A program made the position numbers and the translations under genes. A stretch of 64,000 bases of DNA, from contig CAUEEP010000725.1 of NCBI GenBank assembly GCA_958450365.1, positions 1,822,501-1,886,500 on the forward strand. The letters are read 5' to 3'. Shown here piece by piece: positions 22,601 through 31,375 of this stretch. Numbering within the stretch: position 1 is the first letter of the stretch; each line of letters starts with the position of its first letter. The stretch comes from Mesorhabditis belari (Eukaryota > Nematoda > Chromadorea > Rhabditida > Rhabditidae). The notes beneath the pieces were generated by a model. The model worked only from the letters and a program-made list of their open reading frames with translations, made no database searches and was not told where the DNA came from.

Positions 22601-24658
22601 TTGAATTTTTCATTCCCATTCACACCCAGCGACACGGCACCCGAGTTGGATTGGGCTTATTTGCTCAAAGTTGGCCTTGATTTCTCTGGACTGGACTATC
22701 CAAACAAGCTCTATTTGATATCATTCGAAAGCCTGAAGTTTCCTTGTTAAAATCACATAAAAAGCTAACAAAAATATTATCTCTGGACAAAGTTATAGGC
22801 CTTCAAAGCGAGATGACCCGTTCAAAATACCCGGATTCTTCCAAAATACCCGGAAACTACGCAAAGGCCACTGATTCTGACAATGAACTTAGCAGAGCTT
22901 TCACTTTTCCGGCCTAGATCAACCCTTTGACCCAAAAAAGTAACTTTTTGAACAGAGAACGGAAAAATCTTCAAGTAAACATGATTTACAGTCGACTTCC
23001 TCTATAACGGAATGGAAGGGACCAAAAAATATTTCCGTTATATAAAGTGCCGTTATATATAGCTTAGCGTCGACCGGGACCAAAATTCCATTCCGTTATA
23101 TAGAGTTTTCCGCTATAGAGAGTTCTGTTAAGAGAGAGTCGACCGTAATTGTTTCCATTTTCTCTTTTTCCTTCCTTTTTCCAAACCCCACTTTCGTGAC
23201 TCCACTCTGTCTCAACGCATTCGCCAATCTGCCCACATCTTCTCTCAATTCTTTCCTTGTCTTATCTGTTGTCATCAAATTTTCATCTGAAAAGCAATCT
23301 TGCAAAATTCAAAACAAAAACAAGTTCTTATTTTTGCAACGAACCATATGCGGTGATCGCGATTTTTGTATTGTCTCCAATTTCTTTCAAAAGATTCTCC
23401 GCGTAGTTCAGCTTGACACCGGGGAACCATTTTGGAATCTCGGAAATGTTCGCTGACTCGTCAACTGCCTGGAAAATTTGATGATTAGGTGGTTTTAATA
23501 TCTTTTTGCTTATTTGGTAGAAGTTTGTTTATTTAACAAATCTAGTGTCAGATGAATTTATAATAAATTTTCATAGGGATAGGTACAAAATGGAGGCAGA
23601 ATGTTCCAAGGAAGCCGGTTTAGTGTCCAAGGAAGCTGGTCCAGTGTCCAAGGAAGCTGGTCCAGTGTCCAAGGAAGCTGGTCCAGTGTCCAAGGAAGCT
23701 GGTCCAGTGTCCAAGGAAGCTGGTCCAGCGTCCAAGGAAGCTGGTTTAGTGTCCAAGGAACCTGGTTCAGTGTCCAAGGAAGCTGGTTTAGTGTCCAAGA
23801 AAACAGGTCCAGTGTTTAAGGAAGCTGGTCCAGTGTCCAAGAAAGCTGGTTCAGTGTCCAAGGAGGCTGGTCCAGTGTTCAAGGAAGCTGGTTCAGTGTC
23901 CAAAGAAGCTGGTTTGGTGTCCAAGGAGGCTGGTTCAGTGGCCAAGGAAACTGGTTTAGTGTCCAAGGAAGCTGACCCAGTGTCCAAGGAAGCTGGTTCA
24001 GTGTCCAAGGAAACTGGTCCCACCAGCTTCTGGTGGGTCCAGTAACCTTTTGCGACCAGGATTTGAAGTAAAGCCAGATCAGGCAAGCTCAAGAAAGCTA
24101 GAACCTGATTTCAACGTTGACTTGGCGCGGAATAATTCCTTTTGGAATAAATCTGCCTCGATTTGGACTAGATTCGTTCCTTTCTTACCTTGATTTGAAT
24201 CTGGTACATATTTAAACTGATCCCTATTCTAAATCAATATTAAATACCAGCCGAAAAACCCAAACAGACAGACGGACAGACAGACAGACGGACAGGAAGA
24301 CGGACAGGCAGACAAAGCTCTTTTATAAAAAGTAGACTGTATGGATGTTTAAATTCACCTGATTTGCATCTCCTTCATAGATAATCTCGGAGAACTCGAG
24401 GAAATCTCGCCAAAATTTGGCGTAATGCTCGCAAGAGTGCTCGTGAAGTTCATCGTAGGATGCTAAAGATGTTTTTTTAACTTGTAAAACTAATTTTGAG
24501 AGTCGTTCATGTAACACAAATCTTTACAAGGTTCTCGAATGCTCACAAATTTTCAATTTCTGCCGATCGTTGATGAATTTTCGGAGTTTCTCCTCGGCAG
24601 TGTCCCCGGTGAGATTCGGTTTGTAAAACGAGGTGGATTCTTCATTGAAAGAAACCAT
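16642..24658 (-). CDS. sur-5: Acetoacetyl-CoA synthetase (sur-5 type)
   Basis: Eighteen exons: 24658-24547, 24462-24359, 23468-23345, 23286-23192, 21644-21507, 21440-21350, 21306-21161, 21085-21005, 20216-20113, 20019-19917, 19829-19760, 19684-19584, 19519-19384, 18450-18368, 18035-17926, 17820-17710, 17474-17318, 16773-16642. They join to 665 codons plus TGA (human AACS 672). The enzyme activates acetoacetate to acetoacetyl-CoA in the cytosol with ATP. Motifs in order: [18 protein letters not shown]-type [19 protein letters not shown], the adenylate-forming P-loop [47 protein letters not shown], and a C-terminal [12 protein letters not shown] holding the catalytic Lys. The start ATG follows TTTTCAG directly, as for a trans-spliced leader. 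One intron (21349-21307) keeps phase only with a GC donor. The symbol is by similarity to C. elegans. Confidence 0.96.
18064..18322. mobile_element. 259-bp MITE, same family as 9914-10173
   Basis: Ends CTGTAAATACTGTAATAGTA and TACTTTTACAGTATTTACGG lie within TA. It is located in an acetoacetyl-CoA synthetase intron, ending 28 bp upstream of the exon at 18035, yet leaving the acceptor intact. Confidence 0.88.
18547..19265. repeat. Foldback repeat, copy 1 (AACS intron)
   Basis: The left part GGGTATTTTGAACGGGTCAT is the inverted match of the right part GATGACCTGTTCAAAATACC, giving a 0.6-kb foldback. It is about 90 percent identical by eye to 21696-22988. It ends in a stub of a pogo-type end (AGTCGACTCCTC). 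Confidence 0.85.
20290..20925 (+). mobile_element. Mariner remnant with expanded YSPNV motif
   Basis: The sequence from 20645 encodes a good mariner C-terminus: [19 protein letters not shown], a frame change, then [20 protein letters not shown]. Just upstream, CTGTCTACAGTCCGAACGTT repeats four times (20573-20646) in the stretch that normally encodes the [10 protein letters not shown] third-acid motif. The segment 20400-20480 ([17 protein letters not shown]) instead resembles the arms of the tRNA-containing foldbacks. The right end (GACTTTTTCCTCAACCTAA) looks like an inverted end but no partner was found on the left. It is contained in an acetoacetyl-CoA synthetase intron. Confidence 0.75.
21696..22988. 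repeat. Foldback repeat, copy 2, carrying a 512-bp insertion
   Basis: Matches 18547-19265 along its length but is broken at 21959/22472 by an insertion, and has about 85 bp near 22506-22590 missing from copy 1. It lies in the acetoacetyl-CoA synthetase intron 21645-23191. Confidence 0.85.
21960..22471. mobile_element. 512-bp insertion of unknown type, 5-bp TAACT duplication
   Basis: The foldback sequence is continuous in copy 1 (TTGTTAACTTTTTATATC) but interrupted here, with TAACT at both edges (21955-21959 and 22467-22471). No inverted ends or coding capacity were recognised. A 5-bp duplication is compatible with several element types. Confidence 0.6.
22989..23145. mobile_element. 157-bp pogo/Tigger-type MITE
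   Basis: Ends CAGTCGACTTCCTCTATAAC and GTTAAGAGAGAGTCGACCG lie in TA, with internal CCGTTATATA repeats. The ends match those of the larger pogo element at 45820-47986, which could be its source. It sits 47 bp from the acetoacetyl-CoA synthetase exon at 23192. Confidence 0.85.
23598..24035. repeat. 21-bp minisatellite, about 20 copies
   Basis: The unit TCCAAGGAAGCTGGTCCAGT(G) repeats with point variants. On the plus strand it reads as a (SKEAGPV)n frame from an ATG at 23545 to 24045, and the minus strand is open too. Because it lies inside an acetoacetyl-CoA synthetase intron and a multiple-of-3 unit keeps any frame open, I call it non-coding. Confidence 0.85.
24262..24316. repeat. GACA/GACG microsatellite
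   Basis: Imperfect (GACA)n with GACG variants, intronic. Confidence 0.85.
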
Positions 24659-25282
24659 CTGAAAAGGTTTTCTTGTAAAAAATAAGCAGTATGATTTTTT
24701 GAATTTCAAAATTCAAAAGAAAATTGGTAAAAGAATGGGATGAAAATCTCAATAAAAAGTTCCTTTTTCACTAAAAATGAGCTCGGGAAATCATTGATAC
24801 AACTCTTCAATTAATCAAATTATAAACTAGTACGAAAGTAAGGTTTTTTTGAAAGCTATTAGGAAATTTGACACCTCAAAATGAGACAAACGAGTGGGGT
24901 GAGTCTCAAATGAACTCAACTGTTCAAAAAGTATTTTTTCTCAAAAAGAACTCTTAGATCACGCCACGCAAAGCTAGGAAAAAGAAAAGTGGCAGAGAAA
25001 ATTGCAGAAAAAAAAGATCACTGACCAGTTGGGGGTGCAAGGAAAAGAAAAGAAGAGAAATGTTCAATGGAGCTGAAAACAAAAAAGGGATAAGTGGTGT
25101 TTAGAGTATAGAAAAGGCATAGATTGATTGGAAATTTATAAGAAAAATGTTTACTGCATAAAATTCTAAAAAAACCTGTGACACAATGGTTTGCCAGATG
25201 TAGAATTTGTATCAAAAGTATGGAGAAATCCAAGTAGGCAAAAAATGATTCCAAAAACTTGGGTATAGTGACGGCCAAAACG

Positions 25283-25660
25283 AGGAAGTGGGGCAGAAAG
25301 TGGGGTAGAAAGTGGGGCAGAAAGTGGAGCAGGAAGTAGGGCAGAAAGTGTGGCAAGAAGTAGGGCAGAAAGTGTGGCAAGAAGTAGGGCAGAAAGTGGG
25401 GCAGAAAGTGGGGCAAGAAGTGGAGCAGAAAGTGGAGCAGGAAGTAGGGCAGAAAGTGTGGCAGGAAGTAGGGCAGAAAGTGGGGCAGAAAGTGGGGCAA
25501 GAAGTGGGGCAGAAAGTGGAGCAGGAAGTAGGGCAGAAAGTGGAGCAGGAAGTAGGGCAGAAAGTGGGGCAGAAAGTGGGGTAGAAAGTACGGTAGAAAG
25601 TGCGGCGGAAAGTGCGGCAGAAAGTGCGGCAGAGAGTGGGGCAAAGAGTGCCGCAGAAAG
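25283..25660. repeat. 12-bp purine-rich array GGGCAGAAAGTG
   Basis: About 31 copies with variants GGGCAAGAAGTG, GAGCAGGAAGTA and GTGCGGC. All purine richness is on the plus strand, and every frame stays open because of the 12-bp period, so the long ORFs on both strands are artefacts. Confidence 0.9.
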
Positions 25661-26507
25661 TGGGGCTCATTCGCCGACCGATTCCAAAAGAGAAGCACCA
25701 TCTACCAGCGTTCGCCAGATCGCGAGGGATTACACGCCCGCTCAAAGAACACCTCGCCAACATTTGCATAGGGATTTTTCTTTGGCTCTAAAAGAAGATA
25801 TTGAGCTATAAATTCGTACCCGAGGGTTTTCGGGGTCGGGCAATCGATTGGAGCTATTCATTTTATTGAGTCTACTAATTAGAATCAGTTTAATTGCTTT
25901 AAACTTCATCAAAACCTGCCTAAAATTTGGCTTTATTGAGAATCGATCCCAATTCGGATCTCTCCTTTATTTTTACAATTCAACAAACTTTTGAACAGTT
26001 TTGATTTTGGTATTGTCTTATTTACAGGACGAAAAGGCGTTTGAAATGGTTTTCATTTGTGTAAACTTTGCTAAATTGGCCTCAACTTTGTCAAATGATA
26101 AATCAAATCAAATTAGAAAATTCCATAAAAGATCTATTATTAGAAAAGTTAATAAAACACTTATACAGAAATCAATCAAAAAAAAAAAAGCCTATAGCTT
26201 ATGCGGAGAAGTTATCGATGAAAAAATTTTCTCTCATTTCTTTTTCGAGCACTTCCATCATCGCCGCGTTTTTGTCAGCTTATTTGTTGGATTTTTTGGG
26301 ATTTTCATATTGATTTCAAAAATCTTCTAACAGAATGTGGTGAAACGAAACAGAAACAACAAAATGGGTTGAAAGTTTTGAGTTTTGACAAAAGTTTTGA
26401 GTCAACAAAGGTTTTGAGTTCGAAATTCTGAAATCAAAACTTGCAAAGGTCTCGATAAGTTGGAATTTTGAGTGGGTTCAGTTTGGAAAAGATAAGGCGT
26501 GCGGGGG

Positions 26508-26925
26508 AAAAGGGGGAAAGATATGGGGAAAGATATGGGGGAAGGGCAAAGGTATGAGCAAAGGTACGGGGAAAGGTCAAAGGTATGGGCAAAGGTATGG
26601 GCAAAGGTCAAAGGTATGGGCAAAGGTATGGGCAAAGGTATGGGAGAAGGGCAAAGGTATGAGCAAAGGTACGGGGAAAGGGCAAAGGTATGGGGGAATG
26701 GCAAAGGTATGGGGGAAGGGCGGGGCAAAGGTATGGGGAAAGGTCAAAGGTATGGGCAAAGGTATGGGGAAATGTATGGGGAAAGGCATGGGCAAAGGGC
26801 AGGCATGGGCAAGGTTGAGCAAGGCGGGGGGGCAAGGGGGAATGGCAAAGATATGGGCAAAGGTATGAGCAAAGATACGGGGCAAGGGCAAAGGTATGGG
26901 CAAAGAGCAAAGGGCAAAGGCATGG
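26508..26925. repeat. 12-bp purine-rich array GGTATGGGCAAA
   Basis: About 30 copies with GGGG and GAGC variants. It is a second, different 12-bp array less than 1 kb from the first, with the same strand asymmetry (G/A on the plus strand). Confidence 0.9.
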
Positions 26926-28447
26926 GTATGAGGAAATATGTGGAAAGGGAAAAAGAATGCATTCACGCTTGCTTGCAAAATAAATAAACATTTGGGGTAA
27001 ATATTACAGAATTATTTGGATTCAATACGGTTCCAATATGGCTCCTATTTTGATCTAAGACGGTTCGAATACGGTTCAAAAACTGTAAAACAAATTTGGG
27101 CTAAATTTTCTTTTTTACCAAATTGGATTAATCAAAATCACTAGAGTTTTGAACTTTTCATAATTTAAAAGTAAATCTGATTCGTGAATTTCACTTGCGT
27201 ATGCGTATCTGAATGAAATCTATCGTATCGTATCGTATCCGTACGTTTCACTTGCGTATCTAAAGCATATCCAACAATTTTTCTATTCTAAAAGATTTTT
27301 TGAACTTTAAGACTTTAAGAATTGAGAATTTAAGAAAGAGAAAAAGGGTTTTTAAAGAACTCTGCTAACTTTAAAGAACTGTTTAAAGAACACTGCTAAC
27401 TTTAAAGAACTTTTAAAGAACTAAAGAACTGTTTAAAGAACTTATTAAACGATTTTACTGAAATGAAAAGTAAATTCAAATTATCTATATTCAAATTATC
27501 AATTTAAAATACGAAAACTTTATAAAAACTCTAAAAATAAGAGCTCAGCAAAACCAGGAAACTCTGAAAATCTTTGAAAAGATGACCTTTTGTGAAATCT
27601 TTTGAAAAGATGCGTTTCTTCTCTTTGGAATTGATTGCGCTAGTTTCAAATTCCCTTTGGCCAACTCAGAAAAAAGGAAAAGGATTGCAAAGAATGAGAA
27701 AAATGAAAAGAAGCAAGGGGTAGACAGCTATTTTTGCGAGAAAAGAAGTGATCGATGCAGAGTACGGTCATTTTAGTGTCCTTTTGGAGTGCTCATTCTT
27801 GGGAGGATTGGGATTTCTTCTTTTGATCCGATCGTACGCTTTTAACTGCTCACAAAAAGTCTGTAGATAGTTTTTAGATGTTTTCCACAAGAAACCACCC
27901 ACGCTAGCATAAAAATGAAATAAGAGTTAATTCAATTTCATTAATCCACAGAATCCACCAACTGGGTGACCAGAAAATACTTGGAATTTCGTAAAGCAGT
28001 CACTTTTTTACGCGCCAAGGACGTTTTTGACAGCCAAGGAGCAGCCAAGGATGTTAATTAACTTTAAATTATTAGGTTGACAAGTTATAAACTTTATTAG
28101 GTTGGCAAGTTATTAGGGGCAAGAGGTTTTCCACAAGAAACCACCCACGCTAGCACAAAAATGAAATAAGAGTTCGTTCAATTTCATTAATCCACAGAAT
28201 CCATCATGAATGCTAGAAACCTTTTGAATTTTGAACTCTTACATTAAAGTGCCTGAAAAAGTTCTAAAATAAAACATTTTTCAAAAATTCAAAAAAGCCA
28301 TTTTGTAGATTATAAGGCTTTTGAATCAAACCGAATTTGAATTGAATTTGAATCAAATCAAGCAAACCGTTTTTTGATTGGATAAGCCGTTTATTTCAGA
28401 AGACACATTACCCAAAAAACGATCGTTTATAACTTGCCAACCTATTA

Positions 28448-28505
28448 GGTTGATGCATAAGTCTTTTTGTTCCTTTTCGTCTGCCGTTTCAAGCCAACAA
28501 AGAAT
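28448..28505. mobile_element. MITE left-end fragment
   Basis: GGTTGATGCATAAGTC and the following about 50 bp match the left end of the full MITE at 28932-29447. The matching right end may be the fragment at 29963-30138. Confidence 0.7.
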
Positions 28506-28602
28506 GAAAAATAGGAATGATAAACTTTTATCCAAACTTTAGTCCTAACTGGGCGTTCATTTGTTGACAATTTTAACAAATTACAATATAAAATAACTTT
28601 AG

Positions 28603-28697
28603 GATCACGGTCATCCCTGGATCACCAATGAAACTCACGAGCGATGGGGTGACATGGAAAAATTCTACGCCAACAATCCGTTCACCGCTCTCATCAG
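28603..28697 (+). CDS. Possible orphan exon of an unrecognised gene
   Basis: A 95-nt plus-strand stretch is bounded by ACTTTAG and by ATCAG/GTAATT. It is open in one frame with protein-like composition (HPWITNETHERWGDMEKFYA, then NNPFTALIR). Its base and codon use differ from the AT-rich surroundings. I do not recognise the family and found no partner exon within 1 kb that joins in phase. It may be an exon of a gene otherwise destroyed by MITE insertions, or a gene fragment. Confidence 0.35.
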
Positions 28698-28931
28698 GTA
28701 ATTCGAATTCGATAGAGTGAATTTTTTCATTAGGGGAAATTTTTATAAACCAATTTTTGTGTAGGAATGAATTCAAGGTAAGCTTGGGTAATTAAAGGAA
28801 ATTGAGGGTTTAAATTGACTCAGAAAAAAGTGAGCGCAGAAAGTAGTGATCATTTTTAGGCAAGTTTTAATAGACAAAAAGTTAATAGACTAATAGACTA
28901 AAAAACTAATAGATTAAAAGTGAAATTATTA

Positions 28932-29447
28932 GGTTGATGCATAAGTGTTTTTGTTCCTTTTCGTCTGCCGTTTCAAGCCAACAAATGCACCAATTAAACT
29001 ACGGTTGATTTCATTAGAAAAAGCGAATTATTTTTCTGCAAAATAACATTAAAACGGGTTTAAAAATATTTAATGCCTGGATTTTCTTGAGAGTATGAAG
29101 TCGGGTAGTCAAAAAGGGCTAACTCGATGATGCGGTTTAGACACCTTAGCTAAAGAAAACCTATCTTCGTGTCAATAGATAAAAGATAGAGAAAAAAAAC
29201 GTTTGATATTTCGCCAAAATTTCTGAGAAATTCATTCAGCCAATTTTTCCGTAGAGTTTTTTATAGATTTTTACGAAAAAGGCGTTTTTCACTCTCGAAT
29301 TTGCTTGAAAGTGAACCGAAATTCATTTAAAAAGATGGAAATTGAACAAAAAAACACTTTTTTTATAGAGCAAACTATAGATTAATTGCTGAATTTGTTA
29401 CTTTTTAACAGAAGTACGAAAAAAACGAAAAGACTTATGCATCAACC
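28932..29447. mobile_element. 516-bp MITE with TGATGCATAAGT ends
   Basis: GGTTGATGCATAAGTGTTTT and the inverted AAGACTTATGCATCAACC are bounded by TA. The body matches 8506-9015 and 43355-43889 (shared AATTTGCTTGAAAGTGA) although the outer ends differ. Non-coding. Confidence 0.9.
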
Positions 29448-29552
29448 TAATATATAAGAAAATCGATAAAAATGATGTGAATCTCGTCACCACTCCCATA
29501 ACTCCAGCCACCAAATTTTCCGTATTTGAGTTACTTTTACAGTAGGACAATT

Positions 29553-29730
29553 GAGCATCAACTACTTTCCAACTACTTTCCAACTTTCCAACTTTCCAAC
29601 TACTTTCCAACTACTTTCCAACTACTTTCCAACTACTTTCCAACTTTCCAACTTTCCAACTACTTTCCAACTACTTTCCAACTACTTTCCAACTACTTTC
29701 CAACTTTCCAACTTTCCAACTACTTTCCAA
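29553..29730. repeat. TTCCAACT minisatellite with 60-bp higher-order period
   Basis: TTCCAACT and TTCCAACTAC units alternate in an order that repeats every 60 bp, so whole blocks have been duplicated. Confidence 0.85.
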
Positions 29731-29962
29731 CTGGTCATACTTTCCAATAAAAGTTCCGAACAAGTTTTCCAATAGAATTCATAGAAACAAATAAGTAGCT
29801 GAAAGTATCGAATGATTTGAATACCACATTAGCTCTAGTAACTGCTAGGATTTTGTTTTAGAGGGCTTTTGAACACAAGATGACTCAGAAATCTGGAATT
29901 TTACGACTAGAGTTCACTCCTTTTAATTATCGGAATGTGATGATAACGTTTTTTAACGATAA

Positions 29963-30138
29963 CGAAAAAGGCGTTTTGTCACTCTCGAATTTGCTTGAAA
30001 GTGAACCGAAATTCATTTAAAAAGGTGCAAATTGAACAAAAAAACACTTTTTTTTATAGAGTAAACTATAGATTAATTGGTGAATTTGTTACTTTTTAAC
30101 AGAAGTACGAAAAAAACGAAAAGACTTATGCATCAACC
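29963..30138. mobile_element. MITE right-half fragment
   Basis: Matches the right half of 28932-29447 up to GACTTATGCATCAACC. Together with 28448-28505 it could be one element split by about 1.45 kb of later material. Confidence 0.75.
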
Positions 30139-30704
30139 TATTAATAATTTAAATTAACGTTAATTCTTCAAATTAACTTGAAATTCGGAAAATTCACACA
30201 TTTTTTACCCTAGGAAATTTATTTTTCTAAACCGAAATTAACTTTGAACAACTTTTCGATACGATTCTTTTAACGGTTTTTAAAAAAAGGCTTTGCTCTG
30301 TCATTTTTTCAAGTTTCAATTCCGATTTCCCAGCGTGAAATCGCTTGAAAATTTTTTCTTTTAAGTTATTTCTTTGGTTTATGGCTTACTTTGTAGAAAA
30401 ATCCTTGCCTCTCCAAAGTAGCATTCAAAAATTTTCCAAAAAGAACTTTTGTAAAAGTTTTTCTGACTTTTACTGAAAAGGGTTGACGATCAAAAGAAGC
30501 CTGAGAAAGAAATGCTTTTATTTTGTTTGATTGCAAAGTTAGTCACTTCTATTATGACATTTTTTTACAGCTAAGAATCTTTTTTAATTGAATTTCATTA
30601 ATATAGCTTTTGAATCTATGGAAAATATCTTTAGCACAAGTTTCGAATGAGCGTTGCACAAAAATTTCACGCATTTTCTGGTCCACCATTTGAAAGCAAG
30701 GAAA

Positions 30705-31375
30705 GGTTGCTATTTTTGATTGTTTTTGCTAGCTATAAGGGAATGTCAACAAGGGGTGATGGCCAAATGACATGAACCATATACTATCCGACTCACAAGG
30801 AATGAACAACAAACCCAGCTCATCAAATAAAATAAGCCATAGAACATCTGATGCAGAATTTTTCGCTGATTCTGAATCTGCTTTCCGCTTTTCCAAGGCA
30901 GTACTCTGTCAAAAGTTATAAGCGCTCAAAGTTTTGTATGGAATCGCAGAAAACATCCAGAGTTTATAAGTTGACTTACGAGAGAGCAAAAAATGTGGCC
31001 GAGTGGCAGTTGACTTGAATACGAAGCAAGGACCCTAGGGTTCGAGCCCGGCTTTTGTTTTTGCTTCTTTTAGCTTTGAATGATTAGATGTTCTCTATGA
31101 TTAGAATTGTGCTGTGCGCACAATCGCACAGCATCTGGCATACTTTGGCTATACATACAGCCAAGGATGACCATCCAGCATCGACAAAAAACAGGTCTGT
31201 TTTCTGCGATTCCATACAAAACTTTGAGCGCTGATAACTTTCCACAGAGCACTGCGTTGGAAAAACGGAAAGCAGATTCAGAAACAGCGGAAATTTCTGC
31301 ATCAGATGTTCTATGGTTTATTTCATTTGCTGTGCTGGATCTGTTGATCATTCCTTGCGAATCACTGAAGAAACC
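30705..31375. mobile_element. Foldback with tRNA-like centre, copy 2
   Basis: Arms at about 30790-30955 and 31193-31372 are reverse complements (GCGCTCAAAGTTTTGTATGG and its inverse). Between them lies a well-preserved tRNA-like module. Both arms translate to similar peptides (HRTSDAE then SESAFRFS), which also resemble 20425-20475, so the arms may derive from a coding sequence. It is closely related to 13845-14600. Confidence 0.8.
30985..31055 (+). other. tRNA-like module (Leu/Ser type)
   Basis: A-box TGGCCGAGTGGCAG and B-box GGTTCGAGCCC are intact, separated by about 45 nt as in a class II tRNA. The acceptor stem does not close fully and no clear anticodon loop is seen, so it is probably a pol III promoter relic and not a tRNA gene. 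Confidence 0.55.

Larger units (their letters stand above)
24663..28602. other. Intergenic stretch dominated by simple arrays
   Basis: Upstream of acetoacetyl-CoA synthetase I find no supported gene. The region holds two 12-bp purine-rich arrays (25283-25660, 26508-26925), a copy of a short repeat near 25830-25900 that is also at 7240-7375, a pair of roughly 80-bp direct repeats (27887-27966, 28124-28203), and AT-rich filler. Confidence 0.6.

Noticed and set aside
25018..25811. Long open frames on both strands in the 12-bp array
   Set aside because: All frames stay open because the unit length is a multiple of three; the composition is that of the repeat.
26499..26987. 162-codon Gly/Lys-rich and antisense Pro-rich ORFs
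   Set aside because: Same artefact in the second 12-bp array.
28573..28776. Minus-strand 67-codon ORF
   Set aside because: Overlaps the better-supported plus-strand exon 28603-28697, which has both splice signals.
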